This document shows, piece by piece, positions 54,861 to 62,802 of a stretch of DNA of 64,000 bases. A program made the position numbers and the translations under genes. How positions within the stretch are numbered: the first letter of the stretch is position 1; each line of letters opens with the position of its first letter. The notes under the pieces are model-generated. The model did no database searches. It was not told where the DNA came from and saw nothing but the letters and a program-made list of their open reading frames with translations. The DNA is from an uncultured Fastidiosipila sp. (GTDB lineage Bacteria; Bacillota; Clostridia; Saccharofermentanales; Fastidiosipilaceae), in assembly GCA_947253875.1 (NCBI GenBank), contig CAMYAM010000005.1, forward strand, positions 38,807 to 102,806, written 5' to 3'.

Positions 54861-56684
54861 TTGTCAAAGAGTGATGACAAACAAAAATATATAAGAAATT
54901 TTAGTATCATTGCCCACGTAGACCATGGTAAGTCTACTTTGGCAGATAGATTACTGCAAAATACAGGTGTCTTGACTGAGCGAGAGATGAACAATCAAGT
55001 CCTCGACAACATGGACATTGAGCGTGAGCGTGGGATCACAATCAAGGCTCAAGCCAGTAAAATGTACTATAAGTATAAGGACGGAGAGATATACGAACTG
55101 AACCTAATTGACACTCCAGGACACGTTGACTTCAGCTATGAAGTATCTCGTTCACTAGCTGCATGTGATGGTGCGATTTTAATCGTAGATGCTGCCCAAG
55201 GTATTGAGGCACAGACATTAGCTAATGTTTATCAAGCTGTAGGCATGGATCTAGAGGTATTGCCAGTAATTAATAAGATTGACCTACCTTCAGCACGTCC
55301 AGATTTCGTAAAAAATGAAATTGAGGATGTAATTGGTTTAGATGCTAGTCATGCGCCTTTAATTTCTGCAAAGGAAAATATCAATATTGACCAAGTTCTA
55401 GATAGCATAATTGAGTATTTACCATCTCCAGATGGGGACCTAGATGCTCCATTAAGAGCTCTGATTTTTGATGCAAAATATGATACTTACCAAGGTGTTG
55501 TAATTTATGTGCGTATCAAAGATGGTCAGGTTAAAGTCGGTGACGAGATCCATTTAATGCACTCTGGAGCTGAGTTTACAGTCACTCAAGTTGGGGATTT
55601 CAAGGCAGGACAATTAGCTGCTACAACAGATCTATCTGCAGGTGATGTTGGTTATATAATCGCTTCAATTAAAAATGTTAAAGACACCCAAGTTGGTGAT
55701 ACGGTAACACTAGTTAAGAATCCTGCAAAAGAGCCGATCCCAGGATATCAGCCAGCACAACAGATGGTTTATTGTGGACTTTATCCAACAGATAATGCTC
55801 GTTATGGAGATTTAAGAGATGCAATGGAAAGACTGCAATTGAATGATGCTTCCTTTACATTTGAGCCTGAAACATCAGCAGCATTAGGATTTGGTTTCCG
55901 TTGTGGATTCTTAGGCCTATTGCACTATGAAATTATTCAAGAGCGTCTAGAACGTGAATTTGATTTAGATATTATCTCAACTGCTCCGTCAGTTATCTAT
56001 CACGTGTTTACTAGTACAGGAGAAATGATAGAGGTTTCTAACCCAGCTAATTTACCGCCAGTAGAACAAAGAGAGAAAATTGAGGAACCTATAGTTACGG
56101 CAACGATAATGACTCCAACTGAATATACAGGTAATATCATGAAACTCTGTCAAGAGCGCCGTGGTGAGTATGTAAATATGAATTATTTGGATGAGTCGCT
56201 GGTTGAGATAACTTATGATATGCCTTTGAACGAGATTATTTATAATTTCTTCGATGTTCTGAAGTCAAACAGTAAAGGCTATGCTTCCTTGAATTACGAG
56301 ATTAAAGATTACGAACCTTCTGATTTGATAAAATTGGATATATTAATTAATCACGAAAAAGTTGATGCCCTCAGCATGATTGTCCACAGAGAAAAAGCGG
56401 AATTCCGTGGCCGTAAGATGGTTAAGATACTTAAAGATGAGATACCTAGACACCAATTTGAGATACCAATTCAAGCAGCTATTGGTGGTAAAGTTATTGC
56501 TCGTGAAACGGTTAAAGCTTATCGCAAAGACGTTATCGCCAAGTGTTATGGTGGTGATATTTCACGTAAGAAGAAACTTCTCGAAGCTCAAAAAGCTGGT
56601 AAAAAACGTATGCGTCAAGTTGGTAGCGTAGAAATTCCTCAAGAAGCATTTATGGCAGTTCTCAAGTTAGAGGAAGAGGAGTAG
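54861..56684 (+). CDS. lepA: Elongation factor 4 (back-translocase GTPase)
   Basis: 607 residues from TTG 54861, after GAGGTAGG. GTPase motifs AHVDHGKST, DTPGHVDF and NKIDLPSA; domains 2, 3 and 5 and the LepA-specific C-terminal domain ending KKRMRQVGSVEIPQEAFMAV. It acts on stalled ribosomes. A lepB-lepA neighbourhood is widely conserved. Confidence 0.97.
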   Translation: MSKSDDKQKYIRNFSIIAHVDHGKSTLADRLLQNTGVLTEREMNNQVLDNMDIERERGITIKAQASKMYYKYKDGEIYELNLIDTPGHVDFSYEVSRSLAACDGAILIVDAAQGIEAQTLANVYQAVGMDLEVLPVINKIDLPSARPDFVKNEIEDVIGLDASHAPLISAKENINIDQVLDSIIEYLPSPDGDLDAPLRALIFDAKYDTYQGVVIYVRIKDGQVKVGDEIHLMHSGAEFTVTQVGDFKAGQLAATTDLSAGDVGYIIASIKNVKDTQVGDTVTLVKNPAKEPIPGYQPAQQMVYCGLYPTDNARYGDLRDAMERLQLNDASFTFEPETSAALGFGFRCGFLGLLHYEIIQERLEREFDLDIISTAPSVIYHVFTSTGEMIEVSNPANLPPVEQREKIEEPIVTATIMTPTEYTGNIMKLCQERRGEYVNMNYLDESLVEITYDMPLNEIIYNFFDVLKSNSKGYASLNYEIKDYEPSDLIKLDILINHEKVDALSMIVHREKAEFRGRKMVKILKDEIPRHQFEIPIQAAIGGKVIARETVKAYRKDVIAKCYGGDISRKKKLLEAQKAGKKRMRQVGSVEIPQEAFMAVLKLEEEE

Positions 56685-57037
56685 AAATTAGAACCTTTTC
56701 TAATGAAATTTTGTGAAAGCAGTGGTCTGAATTTTTCCGATTGCTGCTTTTTTGTTGCTCAGATCTGTGACGTGTGCTTACATTAGAAATTTAATGTTGT
56801 GAAAATAGCCAAATTTTATCGATAAATTTGTTAAGAGTTACGAAAATCAATAAATGGATTATTAAGCTTTGCAAAAACGTTTCAGGTATCTTGAGAAAAA
56901 GAATATATTGGCGTATTATATAAAAGTAGTCAATGAAGTTGATAGTTTACTATCAAATTGCACAAAAATACTAACTGGATTTTGGCTAATATAAAGTAAA
57001 AGGATTTTTTTAATAAGGAATTGTATAGGAGGTGCTT
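56685..57037. promoter_or_regulatory. Intergenic region: lepA terminator, palindrome, leader of a small gene
   Basis: The lepA terminator is AAAGCAG...CTGCTTT at 56716-56750 with a T-run to 56753. A perfect palindrome, TTGATAG-TTTA-CTATCAA (56939-56956), sits about 80 bp before the next start and is a candidate operator. AGGAGGT at 57026-57034 is the next ribosome site. Nothing else recognisable. Confidence 0.6.
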
Positions 57038-57223
57038 ATGATTCCAGGAGAAGAGTTAGTTAGAACAAATAGAAGTGATTTTCATGATGTAGATAACTTT
57101 GACAATTTCAAAAGTTCATATGAAAACCAAGACAATGAGAGAGGCAATAATCAATTTTACAGCTTAGCACTTATAAGTACAGTTTTAGCAATAGTTGTAT
57201 GTCTTGCATATTTACTTGGATAA
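57038..57223 (+). CDS. Small single-helix membrane protein, unknown
   Basis: 61 residues from ATG 57038, close behind an excellent AGGAGGT. About 40 polar residues are followed by one C-terminal helix (LALISTVLAIVVCLAYLLG), i.e. a tail-anchored topology. I do not recognise it. A strong terminator follows, so it is a separate transcript. Confidence 0.6.
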   Translation: MIPGEELVRTNRSDFHDVDNFDNFKSSYENQDNERGNNQFYSLALISTVLAIVVCLAYLLG

Positions 57224-57250
57224 GTCACAAGAAAATTGTAAAATAACTCA

Positions 57251-57287
57251 TAGAGTACCCGCATAGATAGGGTACTCTATTTTTTTA
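57251..57287 (+). terminator. Terminator of the small membrane-protein gene
   Basis: TAGAGTACCC (57251-57260) pairs perfectly with GGGTACTCTA (57270-57279), followed by eight T. Confidence 0.9.
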
Positions 57288-57330
57288 GGAAGATAGTTGT
57301 TTGTGAATTCAGGTGTTAAGGGGAGAGTCA

Positions 57331-57921
57331 GTGAGAAGCTATTCCAAAGTATTTAGAAATAAAGATTATGGATTTATTAGAGAAGAAGATATGCCTAATT
57401 CAGGGTATATATATAATAGTCTTCCTAATCTTGACGAGATAGAGTGGTTAACAACTGGAGAAACTTCCCATCTAGCAGATAACCATTGTGGCGCGGTTAC
57501 AACAGCTAACATGATTATTTATTATCTGAAATCAGTCGAAGGTCTGAAAATTTCTAAGTTAAAAGCTTTTGATATCTTTGCAAGAGTACATAAATTCGTT
57601 GGAAACGGACCTGTTCCTAAATTGTCAGCTAAAGTACGTAAGATTTTTCATAGATACGATAGACCAGTTGTTCACAAGCGAGTTCGAAGAACTTATGAAA
57701 TTAAAGAGGCTATTGATGAGGGGAAAATTATAACCTTACTTCTAATGGCAAATATATTTGACTGGCACTGGGTGCTCTGTGTTGGTTATAGGGAGTATCT
57801 TAATGGGGATTTTTATCTGGAGGTCGTAGATGCGTGGCATAATAGTGGGAAGAGATTTTATAAAATAAAGTCTCAAGCTTTTTTAGTTTCAGCTGTGGCA
57901 TATGATTTAGAGATTGGTTAG
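57331..57921 (+). CDS. C39-like cysteine peptidase, cytoplasmic
   Basis: 196 residues from GTG 57331, with AGGGGAG upstream. A papain-like triad is visible: C53 in DNHCGAVTTANM, H146 in FDWHWVLCVGY and D167 in VVDAWHNS, in the order and spacing of C39-like peptidases. No signal peptide and no fused ABC transporter. It may mature a peptide or act as a phage- or competition-related enzyme; the nearby bacteriocin island makes a link possible but unproven. Confidence 0.7.
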   Translation: MRSYSKVFRNKDYGFIREEDMPNSGYIYNSLPNLDEIEWLTTGETSHLADNHCGAVTTANMIIYYLKSVEGLKISKLKAFDIFARVHKFVGNGPVPKLSAKVRKIFHRYDRPVVHKRVRRTYEIKEAIDEGKIITLLLMANIFDWHWVLCVGYREYLNGDFYLEVVDAWHNSGKRFYKIKSQAFLVSAVAYDLEIG

Positions 57922-57999
57922 GAAAAAAATAAAAAATGGTGTTTAATCTGTCGTTATTGCTTGAATATGCAATTTAATAGTTGTTCTGAAAAAAGTCGC

Positions 58000-58028
58000 T
58001 TGATTTTAATCTATAGCATGATTATAAT
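58000..58028 (+). promoter_or_regulatory. Promoter of tRNA-Leu
   Basis: TTGATT (58000-58005) and a perfect TATAAT (58023-58028) are 17 nt apart, 63 nt before the tRNA. Confidence 0.75.
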
Positions 58029-58091
58029 GGTATAGCTTTAAGCTCTTGATTATATTTAAGTGTTTGAGCGAATGTTGAAAATTCAATAAAT

Positions 58092-58177
58092 GCGGATATG
58101 GCGGAATTGGCAGACGCGCTAGATTTAGGTTCTAGTGTTTAATAGACGTGCAGGTTCGACCCCTGTTATCCGCACCA
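58092..58177 (+). tRNA. tRNA-Leu (anticodon UAG)
   Basis: The acceptor arms GCGGATA and TATCCGC pair; the anticodon loop TTTAGGT between CTAGA and TCTAG gives UAG; the variable arm is long, as in tRNA-Leu; the T loop is GGTTCGACCCC; CCA is encoded. Its 3' side borders the accessory island. Confidence 0.95.
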
Positions 58178-58198
58178 TAGTAGTTTTATTTAAATAGA

Positions 58199-58251
58199 TA
58201 AATCCTTGAAAGCGAGTATTTAACAGACTTTCAAGGATTTATTCTTTTTAT
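58199..58251 (+). terminator. Terminator of tRNA-Leu
   Basis: AATCCTTGAAAG (58201-58212) pairs with CTTTCAAGGATT (58228-58239), followed by a T-rich run. Confidence 0.85.
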
Positions 58252-58637
58252 TCAAGGATTGATATATTCTAATAAAATGATCCAAATTTACCCAAGAATT
58301 TATCCATAAATTTAATCAGAAAGAAGATCAAATATTTCTGATGTTTTTGGGCAATTTCTTTATCTGTTTTAGCAATTTGTTTTTCCTGTGATGGAGATAT
58401 ATCTTGTACGTAAGTATTTAAAGTATCCATATATTCTGATATCCGAAAACTTTTTTTAATCCTCAAGGTTTATTGTTCATTAAAAGTTATGTTTAAGTCC
58501 TCTGCAAGTCAATGAAAATTTAATTAGATTTTAGGTAATATTTTATTGTCTGATATTGTCTTATAGAGTAAAAGCTTTGATGCAAAATAAATTGATAATC
58601 CAATTTATTTTGGGATGATCAATTAAAGATATAAATC
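58252..58637. other. Gene-poor stretch after tRNA-Leu
   Basis: No convincing gene. A 65-codon minus frame (58269-58466) starts at TTG without a ribosome site and is doubtful. A perfect 12-bp inverted repeat, CAAAATAAATTG (58583-58594) and CAATTTATTTTG (58601-58612), has no T-run; it may be an operator or the end of a mobile relic. Confidence 0.5.
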
Positions 58638-58750
58638 AAACCCATCAAATCTAGTATACATCAAACAAAGACAGATTTATAGACTTCCGTTCGCAGATTT
58701 ATTCTGTTAAAATATGGTTAAGAAATAATTACCGTAAGAGGTGGTTTTAT
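58638..58750 (+). repeat. Promoter-module repeat, copy 1
   Basis: About 111 bp that recur at 63890-64000 (13 differences by hand alignment) and, diverged, at 60151-60260. It contains CAGATTTAT twice (58672 and 58694, 22 bp start to start), an extended -10 TGTTAAAAT ending at 58713, and a ribosome site AGAGGTGG before ATG 58749. That ATG opens only a six-codon frame (MRVIDY). Confidence 0.8.
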
Positions 58751-58821
58751 GAGAGTGATTGATTATTAATTTGTATTACACATTAACTTTTTGAAGATTC
58801 ATATTTAGGAGGAAATTAAAT

Positions 58822-59189
58822 ATGAAAAAAACAAAAAAACATTATTTAAAATCTCGATAATAATACTTATTTTCATTGCACTTTTCTTTTTATATAAATT
58901 AGTTATTCTCCGTGTAATTGCTATCAATAGAGTACAGGACTTCATTGAAGATCAAAATGCAGATAGAAACAATATAGAAATTACTGCTGCAGCTTGGGAT
59001 CCTTTAAAGAGTGGTGGTTATAATGTAGTTGTTAAAATCAAAGATGACCCTGACAGTAAATATTCCTATAATTACAAATTAATTACCAATACTAGGAAAG
59101 GTTTAAAATTCGATTATATCAAACTGTCATCTGTTATTAAAAATGGTCGAGAGGATTATAATCCAAAATACGGAAAACTGGAAAATTGA
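58822..59189 (+). pseudogene. Frameshifted DUF3139-like membrane protein
   Basis: A strong AGGAGG precedes ATG 58822, but the frame stops after 12 codons. The frame shifted by one base continues for 114 codons (58845-59189): a membrane helix (IIILIFIALFFLYKLVILRV), then AWDPLKSGGYNVVVKIKDDP, the DUF3139 pattern. The break lies between two A7 runs (58825-58831 and 58833-58839); one extra A in either would restore a start like MKKNKKTLFKIS. DUF3139 proteins occur near bacteriocin loci. It may be a phase-variable or dead gene, or a base-calling error. Confidence 0.7.
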
Positions 59190-59299
59190 GCGATTGTTGT
59201 TTGAGAGCAGGTGACTACATAATCGCCTGCCCTATAGAACAAACTGAAATAGTAATACTTGTCGTTGATATAGACCATAGAAGACAAGTATACAATTAA
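59183..59299 (+). pseudogene. C-terminal fragment of a RelE/ParE-type toxin
   Basis: An open frame of about 38 codons reads KLSDCCLRAGDYIIAC and later EIVILVVDIDHRRQVYN before TAA at 59297-59299. LR.GDYRIIY...VILVVDIGHRRDVY is the end of RelE-family ribonuclease toxins. The N-terminal half and any antitoxin are missing, so it is a remnant. Confidence 0.7.
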
Positions 59300-59421
59300 C
59301 TTTACATACTAAAAACTAGATGTTTACGCTGTTTACATCGTTAGTGCTTTTTTAAAACATAAAAAACATTAAGAAGGCTTAAAACCCTTTAAATAAGAAG
59401 TTTACATAAAAGGAGTGTAAA

Positions 59422-59770
59422 ATGAGCACTAAATTAGTGTCTTTTAGAATAGACACAGAACAGTATAAGAATTTAGAAAAGTTAGTAAAAAATAAGATCT
59501 TTCTGTTGGTCAATATTCCAGAGAGTTAATTTTAAATACTCTAGACATAACTAATTCTGAAAATAATAATACTTATTTTTTGAATCTACTCCAGCAAGAA
59601 CTTCAATCTAAAAATAAGCAAATAGAAGAACTTCAAACACTAATCAAACAAGAGCAAGCTTTACATTTAAATCTTCAAAAAAACTTCCAAAAATAGAATC
59701 AAATTCCAATAATAATGCTAAGTCAAAAACAAAGAAAACTGGTTTTTTCAGTAGTATTTTTAAAAGATAA
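59422..59770 (+). pseudogene. Ribbon-helix-helix/coiled-coil gene with two frameshifts
   Basis: AGGAG precedes ATG 59422. The start, STKLVSFRIDTEQYKNLEKL, is ribbon-helix-helix-like. One base is missing near 59492 (AAG-ATC where AAGGATC would fit), after which DLSVGQYSRELILNTLDI continues the domain, then a coiled coil (LLQQELQSKNKQIEELQTL). A second shift near an A7 run (59677-59683) leads to a basic tail ending GFFSSIFKR at 59770. Such proteins are common on plasmids and islands. Now non-functional as read. Confidence 0.65.
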
Positions 59771-59890
59771 AAAAGTTAATGTACCTCGTACTTATGTTTT
59801 AATAAATTCATCTTTATTTTATCTATAAAAATAAAGAAAATAAAGTCTAAGAACTGAGGAAATCCAGTCACCACATATAAATTCACCTGA
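59771..59890. other. AT-rich spacer without recognisable content
   Basis: Only short A/T-rich direct repeats (AAAATAAAG-like near 59830) are visible. No gene or promoter is supported. Confidence 0.4.
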
Positions 59891-60121
59891 AAGCCAGAAC
59901 AAACTGGAGAATGGGATCCTAACGAGTATCTAAAGAATGAAGGCCATAAAAACTCAAAACAAAAATATTACAGAAATGGTACGCCAAAGCCTGACGAAAG
60001 AGAATATACAGAAGAACTTCTAGCTTATTATTTCTATGCATTTGAAGATGAGGAATCAAAACCAAAGGAGATTTTTGATTCAGAAGTAAAAGATGGTTTC
60101 GAAGATGAATCTCTAATCTAA
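59891..60121 (+). pseudogene. Remnant of an acidic protein, TPKPDEREY family (copy A)
   Basis: 77 codons open after a TGA, without a start or ribosome site: a 3' remnant. It contains GTPKPDEREYTEELLAYYF and ends in an acidic tail. The same block recurs at 63711-63885 (VTPKPDEREYPYEEIESYYY). In both places it lies directly upstream of the promoter module, so the two form one repeated unit. Family unknown. Confidence 0.55.
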
Positions 60122-60150
60122 TATCTGGTGCGCACTTAGCAATATAATTT

Positions 60151-60260
60151 AAGCCATCTAATCAAGTGTACACTAAATAAATTTTAAATTGTAGACTGTT
60201 TTTTGTTAAAAGATTGTGGCATAATATGGTTAATAAAACAATTCCTTAAGGAGGCAGGTA
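60151..60260 (+). repeat. Promoter-module repeat, copy 2, upstream of the bacteriocin gene
   Basis: Diverged copy of the module at 58638 and 63890. Conserved parts are the start AGCCATCTAATC, the extended -10 TGGCATAAT at about 60217-60225 followed by ATGGTTAA, and a stronger ribosome site AAGGAGG (60248-60254). The paired CAGATTTAT repeats are not conserved here. It points into the invertible segment. Confidence 0.65.
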
Positions 60261-60419
60261 CTACTTGAACATAGCCAGTGAATCCTAATTGACTTCTCCA
60301 CTCAGTGCTTTCAGCATAATTTGGATATGATGCAGCGAAAACAGATGTCGAAAATATACCCAATGTAAGAACTAATATTATTGCGAATACATATTTACTA
60401 AAAGATTTCATATATCTGC
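60254..60419. mobile_element. Invertible segment in the bacteriocin gene (off orientation)
   Basis: GCAG at 60254-60257 and CTGC at 60416-60419 bound 158 bp (60258-60415). As read, the signal-peptide half of the gene points leftwards and the mature half rightwards. Reversing the segment gives AAGGAGG, 7 nt, ATG, then one frame to TAG 60625-60627 across the right junction. The imperfect inverted ends extend to GCAGGTACTAC and GCAGATATATG (7 of 11). No invertase gene is in the window. Confidence 0.75.
60258..60411 (-). CDS. Signal-peptide half of a lactococcin-972-like bacteriocin (inverted)
   Basis: From ATG 60411 on the minus strand: a 26-residue signal peptide (MKSFSKYVFAIILVLTLGIF then STSVFA) and the first part of the mature protein, SYPNYAESTEWRSQLGFTGY. 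Here it has no ribosome site or promoter and runs on into unrelated sequence to a stop at 60184. With the segment reversed it joins the mature half at 60416 in frame, giving 121 residues. Confidence 0.75.
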
Positions 60420-60627
60420 ATATAATGATCCTTCTGTGGGTGGTAGACATGCTAAAACAGGTTGGTTTAGATATCATAATACTCCGGATAATAACACATA
60501 TAGTACACCACTACCAAAAGGTGGAGCTTATGATAATAATGTTTATTCTAGACGAGAATTTATACGTGACTATTGGGTTACAAACGCAAAAAAGGCGGTT
60601 TTTGAAAGTGGATTCTCATTTTACTAG
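60416..60627 (+). CDS. Mature half of a lactococcin-972-like bacteriocin
   Basis: In-frame codons from 60418 encode YNDPSVGGRHAKTGWFRYHN through to the end KKAVFESGFSFY. The GG..HAKTGW centre and the aromatic C-terminus resemble lactococcin 972, which ends SFYYNFW and blocks septum formation by binding lipid II. The neighbours are the expected transporter/immunity genes. The stop overlaps the ribosome site of the next gene. In the present orientation this part lacks a start codon and signal peptide. Confidence 0.7.
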
Positions 60628-60636
60628 GAGAATATA

Positions 60637-61686
60637 ATGGGAAAGATAAATAAGTCGTTAGTATTTTGGGTTGCATGTTTAATTTTCAGCACTTATATAT
60701 ACATTTGTAATGTAACATTATTGGCAAAATCGGAAACAAAACAAGACTTGTTTGAAGATGAAAAAAATTATAGTTTTACATATATAACTGGTAATAACAA
60801 ATCTATTTCAGATGAAGATCGGCAAGAAATATTGAATGCACTAGAATTGTACAATTCTAGTGCTATTGTATATCCTAGAGATGGAACTCCTTTTATATAT
60901 CTATATACACCATCTGTTATGAATAATAATTCTATGTTGAAAGGGCGTTTTTTCACTCAACAAGAGATTAATGATGTCGAAACAGAAAATGTTTCTATCG
61001 TCCCTTCCGATACAGGCTTAGTTTACTATTTTGATAAGCAAGAACCATTTGTTTATTCGGATAACAAATATAGAATTGTAGGAGTCTTAGATAAATTTCA
61101 CCCTTATTTCAATATGGAGGGCACGATGGAGAGCAAGGCTCTGGTTCCCCTTACTAAGATAGGGTCAGTTCATTCTGGCGAGTGGTATTTCTCTTCAACT
61201 GAAAAAGAATTTTTAGGAATTATAAAGAACATTTTTTCCAAGTATTCCGTCCAAGAAGTGTCTTTCAGCACCGAAGAAGTCAATTTATTAAAATCAATAT
61301 TAATAACTACTGTACAAGATAAATGGCCTAGGGTATTCTTTATAGCTATTATTTCATCTATGGGATTCCTTTTATTTGCAATGGAAATAGAAATAAAAAG
61401 AAATAAAAGATTAGACTTAATTAAATTCTCTATAGGTGCAAGAAAGAAAAATGATTACAGATATTTTATACTTAGAAGATTAACTGAAATATTAATTGGT
61501 TGGTCCTTGCCTTTCATTCTATTATTTTTAATAGATAAGCTTGGCTCAAGTGGTAATTCCCTTAATTTTTCTTATATTAATTTTACATCAAGTATACTTG
61601 TTTTAATACTGATGATATTGATTTTACTAATAGATAGCATTATGTACTTTTCATCATCTTTTAAATTAACTGGAGAAAGACTATGA
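60637..61686 (+). CDS. Bacteriocin-associated membrane protein, first half (FtsX-like)
   Basis: 349 residues. One helix (about 8-28), an extracellular domain to about 230, then three helices. This is the FtsX/MacB topology. Lactococcin-972 loci usually encode one protein of about 650-700 residues (bacteriocin-associated integral membrane protein, DUF1430) with this pattern twice. Here the first half is its own gene, ending in ATGA overlap with the second. AGGAG overlaps the stop of the bacteriocin gene, so translation is coupled. Likely role: export or immunity. Confidence 0.7.
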   Translation: MGKINKSLVFWVACLIFSTYIYICNVTLLAKSETKQDLFEDEKNYSFTYITGNNKSISDEDRQEILNALELYNSSAIVYPRDGTPFIYLYTPSVMNNNSMLKGRFFTQQEINDVETENVSIVPSDTGLVYYFDKQEPFVYSDNKYRIVGVLDKFHPYFNMEGTMESKALVPLTKIGSVHSGEWYFSSTEKEFLGIIKNIFSKYSVQEVSFSTEEVNLLKSILITTVQDKWPRVFFIAIISSMGFLLFAMEIEIKRNKRLDLIKFSIGARKKNDYRYFILRRLTEILIGWSLPFILLFLIDKLGSSGNSLNFSYINFTSSILVLILMILILLIDSIMYFSSSFKLTGERL

Positions 61687-62786
61687 CTTTTAATAAGAAT
61701 TTACAATATGCCCTAAAAGATTACAGGAAGAACTTTATATATGTATTATTTGTAAATATCATCCTAGTCTCATGTTTTTTATTTTTATTCTTTTTCTATG
61801 TAAGCAATGTAGATGTATTGAAAATTTTTAAAGTTAGAGAAACAAGAGAGCAAATCCAGAATAAGAATGTACATTTTCTAAATGCCTTCCCTAATTTAGA
61901 TTCTCCCAGTTCTCCAGAGGATAATAATACTTCAGATCAACTGGGTCAACTAGGATCAATTCACGAAGACGACAATTATGTTATAGTTTCCAGTTATAAT
62001 CCAATTAATTTCCTGGAGAAAATTAATTTTCCTGTGAAGCTGGATGAAACCTATACAGAACCCGTCTTACTATTGGGACATAAATATGATTCAGATTTAG
62101 ATACAAATTTCCAATATGAATCTAAAAATAGCGGACTAACAATAAATGCTAAAACAGTTGGTTCTATCCCTGAATCTACAGTTATTTTAAGTAAAAAAGG
62201 TGCAATTAATCTTGACAACAAAAAGCTTCTTATCATAAATACCAAAGACCTTATGACTTATCTACAAGATCCATTCCTATATTGGAATAATATCAGAACT
62301 GCAGACAACTTGAACGAGGAAATACTTATAAATTTATGTAACGATTTAGTTCGAAACAATATATGCAAATATGCTTTCCCTTTAAACGGATCAGAAATTA
62401 TAAGGAAAATTGAATTTAATACAATAGGTGAAACAATAGGAAATTTATTTATCACAGTATATACAACTATTGTTTTCCTAGGATTAAATATATTTTTAAG
62501 AGCGGTAATTAATAATTCTCTGAGAACATACGCTGTACACCAAATAGTAGGTGCCTCTATAAAAGACTTAAGAGTGAGACTGCTACTATTCTTACTAGCG
62601 ATAATGATTTTGCCGCTAGTAATTCTCAGCCTTCTGATTATCCCTATTTGGTTAAATATGAGGGACTTTAATCTTTTGTCTATATTTATAGCGTATTTAG
62701 CCTTTTGTATATTAGTATATCTGGTAAATCGAGGCCAAATAAATGTCAATAGACTAAATAAAGTCATTCGTAATTTTAGTCAATAA
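61683..62786 (+). CDS. Bacteriocin-associated membrane protein, second half (FtsX-like)
   Basis: 367 residues. N-terminal helix (about 16-40), extracellular domain (40-255), then helices near 260-280, 300-325 and 335-355. NSLRTYAVHQIVGASIKDLR is an FtsX-like coupling motif. It overlaps the first half by 4 bp and lies 16 bp before the ATPase start. Together with that gene it equals the length of the usual single DUF1430-type protein (716 residues). Confidence 0.7.
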   Translation: MTFNKNLQYALKDYRKNFIYVLFVNIILVSCFLFLFFFYVSNVDVLKIFKVRETREQIQNKNVHFLNAFPNLDSPSSPEDNNTSDQLGQLGSIHEDDNYVIVSSYNPINFLEKINFPVKLDETYTEPVLLLGHKYDSDLDTNFQYESKNSGLTINAKTVGSIPESTVILSKKGAINLDNKKLLIINTKDLMTYLQDPFLYWNNIRTADNLNEEILINLCNDLVRNNICKYAFPLNGSEIIRKIEFNTIGETIGNLFITVYTTIVFLGLNIFLRAVINNSLRTYAVHQIVGASIKDLRVRLLLFLLAIMILPLVILSLLIIPIWLNMRDFNLLSIFIAYLAFCILVYLVNRGQINVNRLNKVIRNFSQ

Positions 62787-62802
62787 ATCCTTGGAGGTTC
62801 TT

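Noticed and set aside
58269..58466. 65-codon minus-strand frame after tRNA-Leu
   Set aside because: TTG start without a ribosome site, no recognisable domain, and the surrounding island is full of relics.
60425..60637. 70-codon frame overlapping the mature bacteriocin half
   Set aside because: It is the shifted frame of the bacteriocin; the frame beginning at 60418 has the family-like GG..HAKTGW centre and joins the signal peptide.
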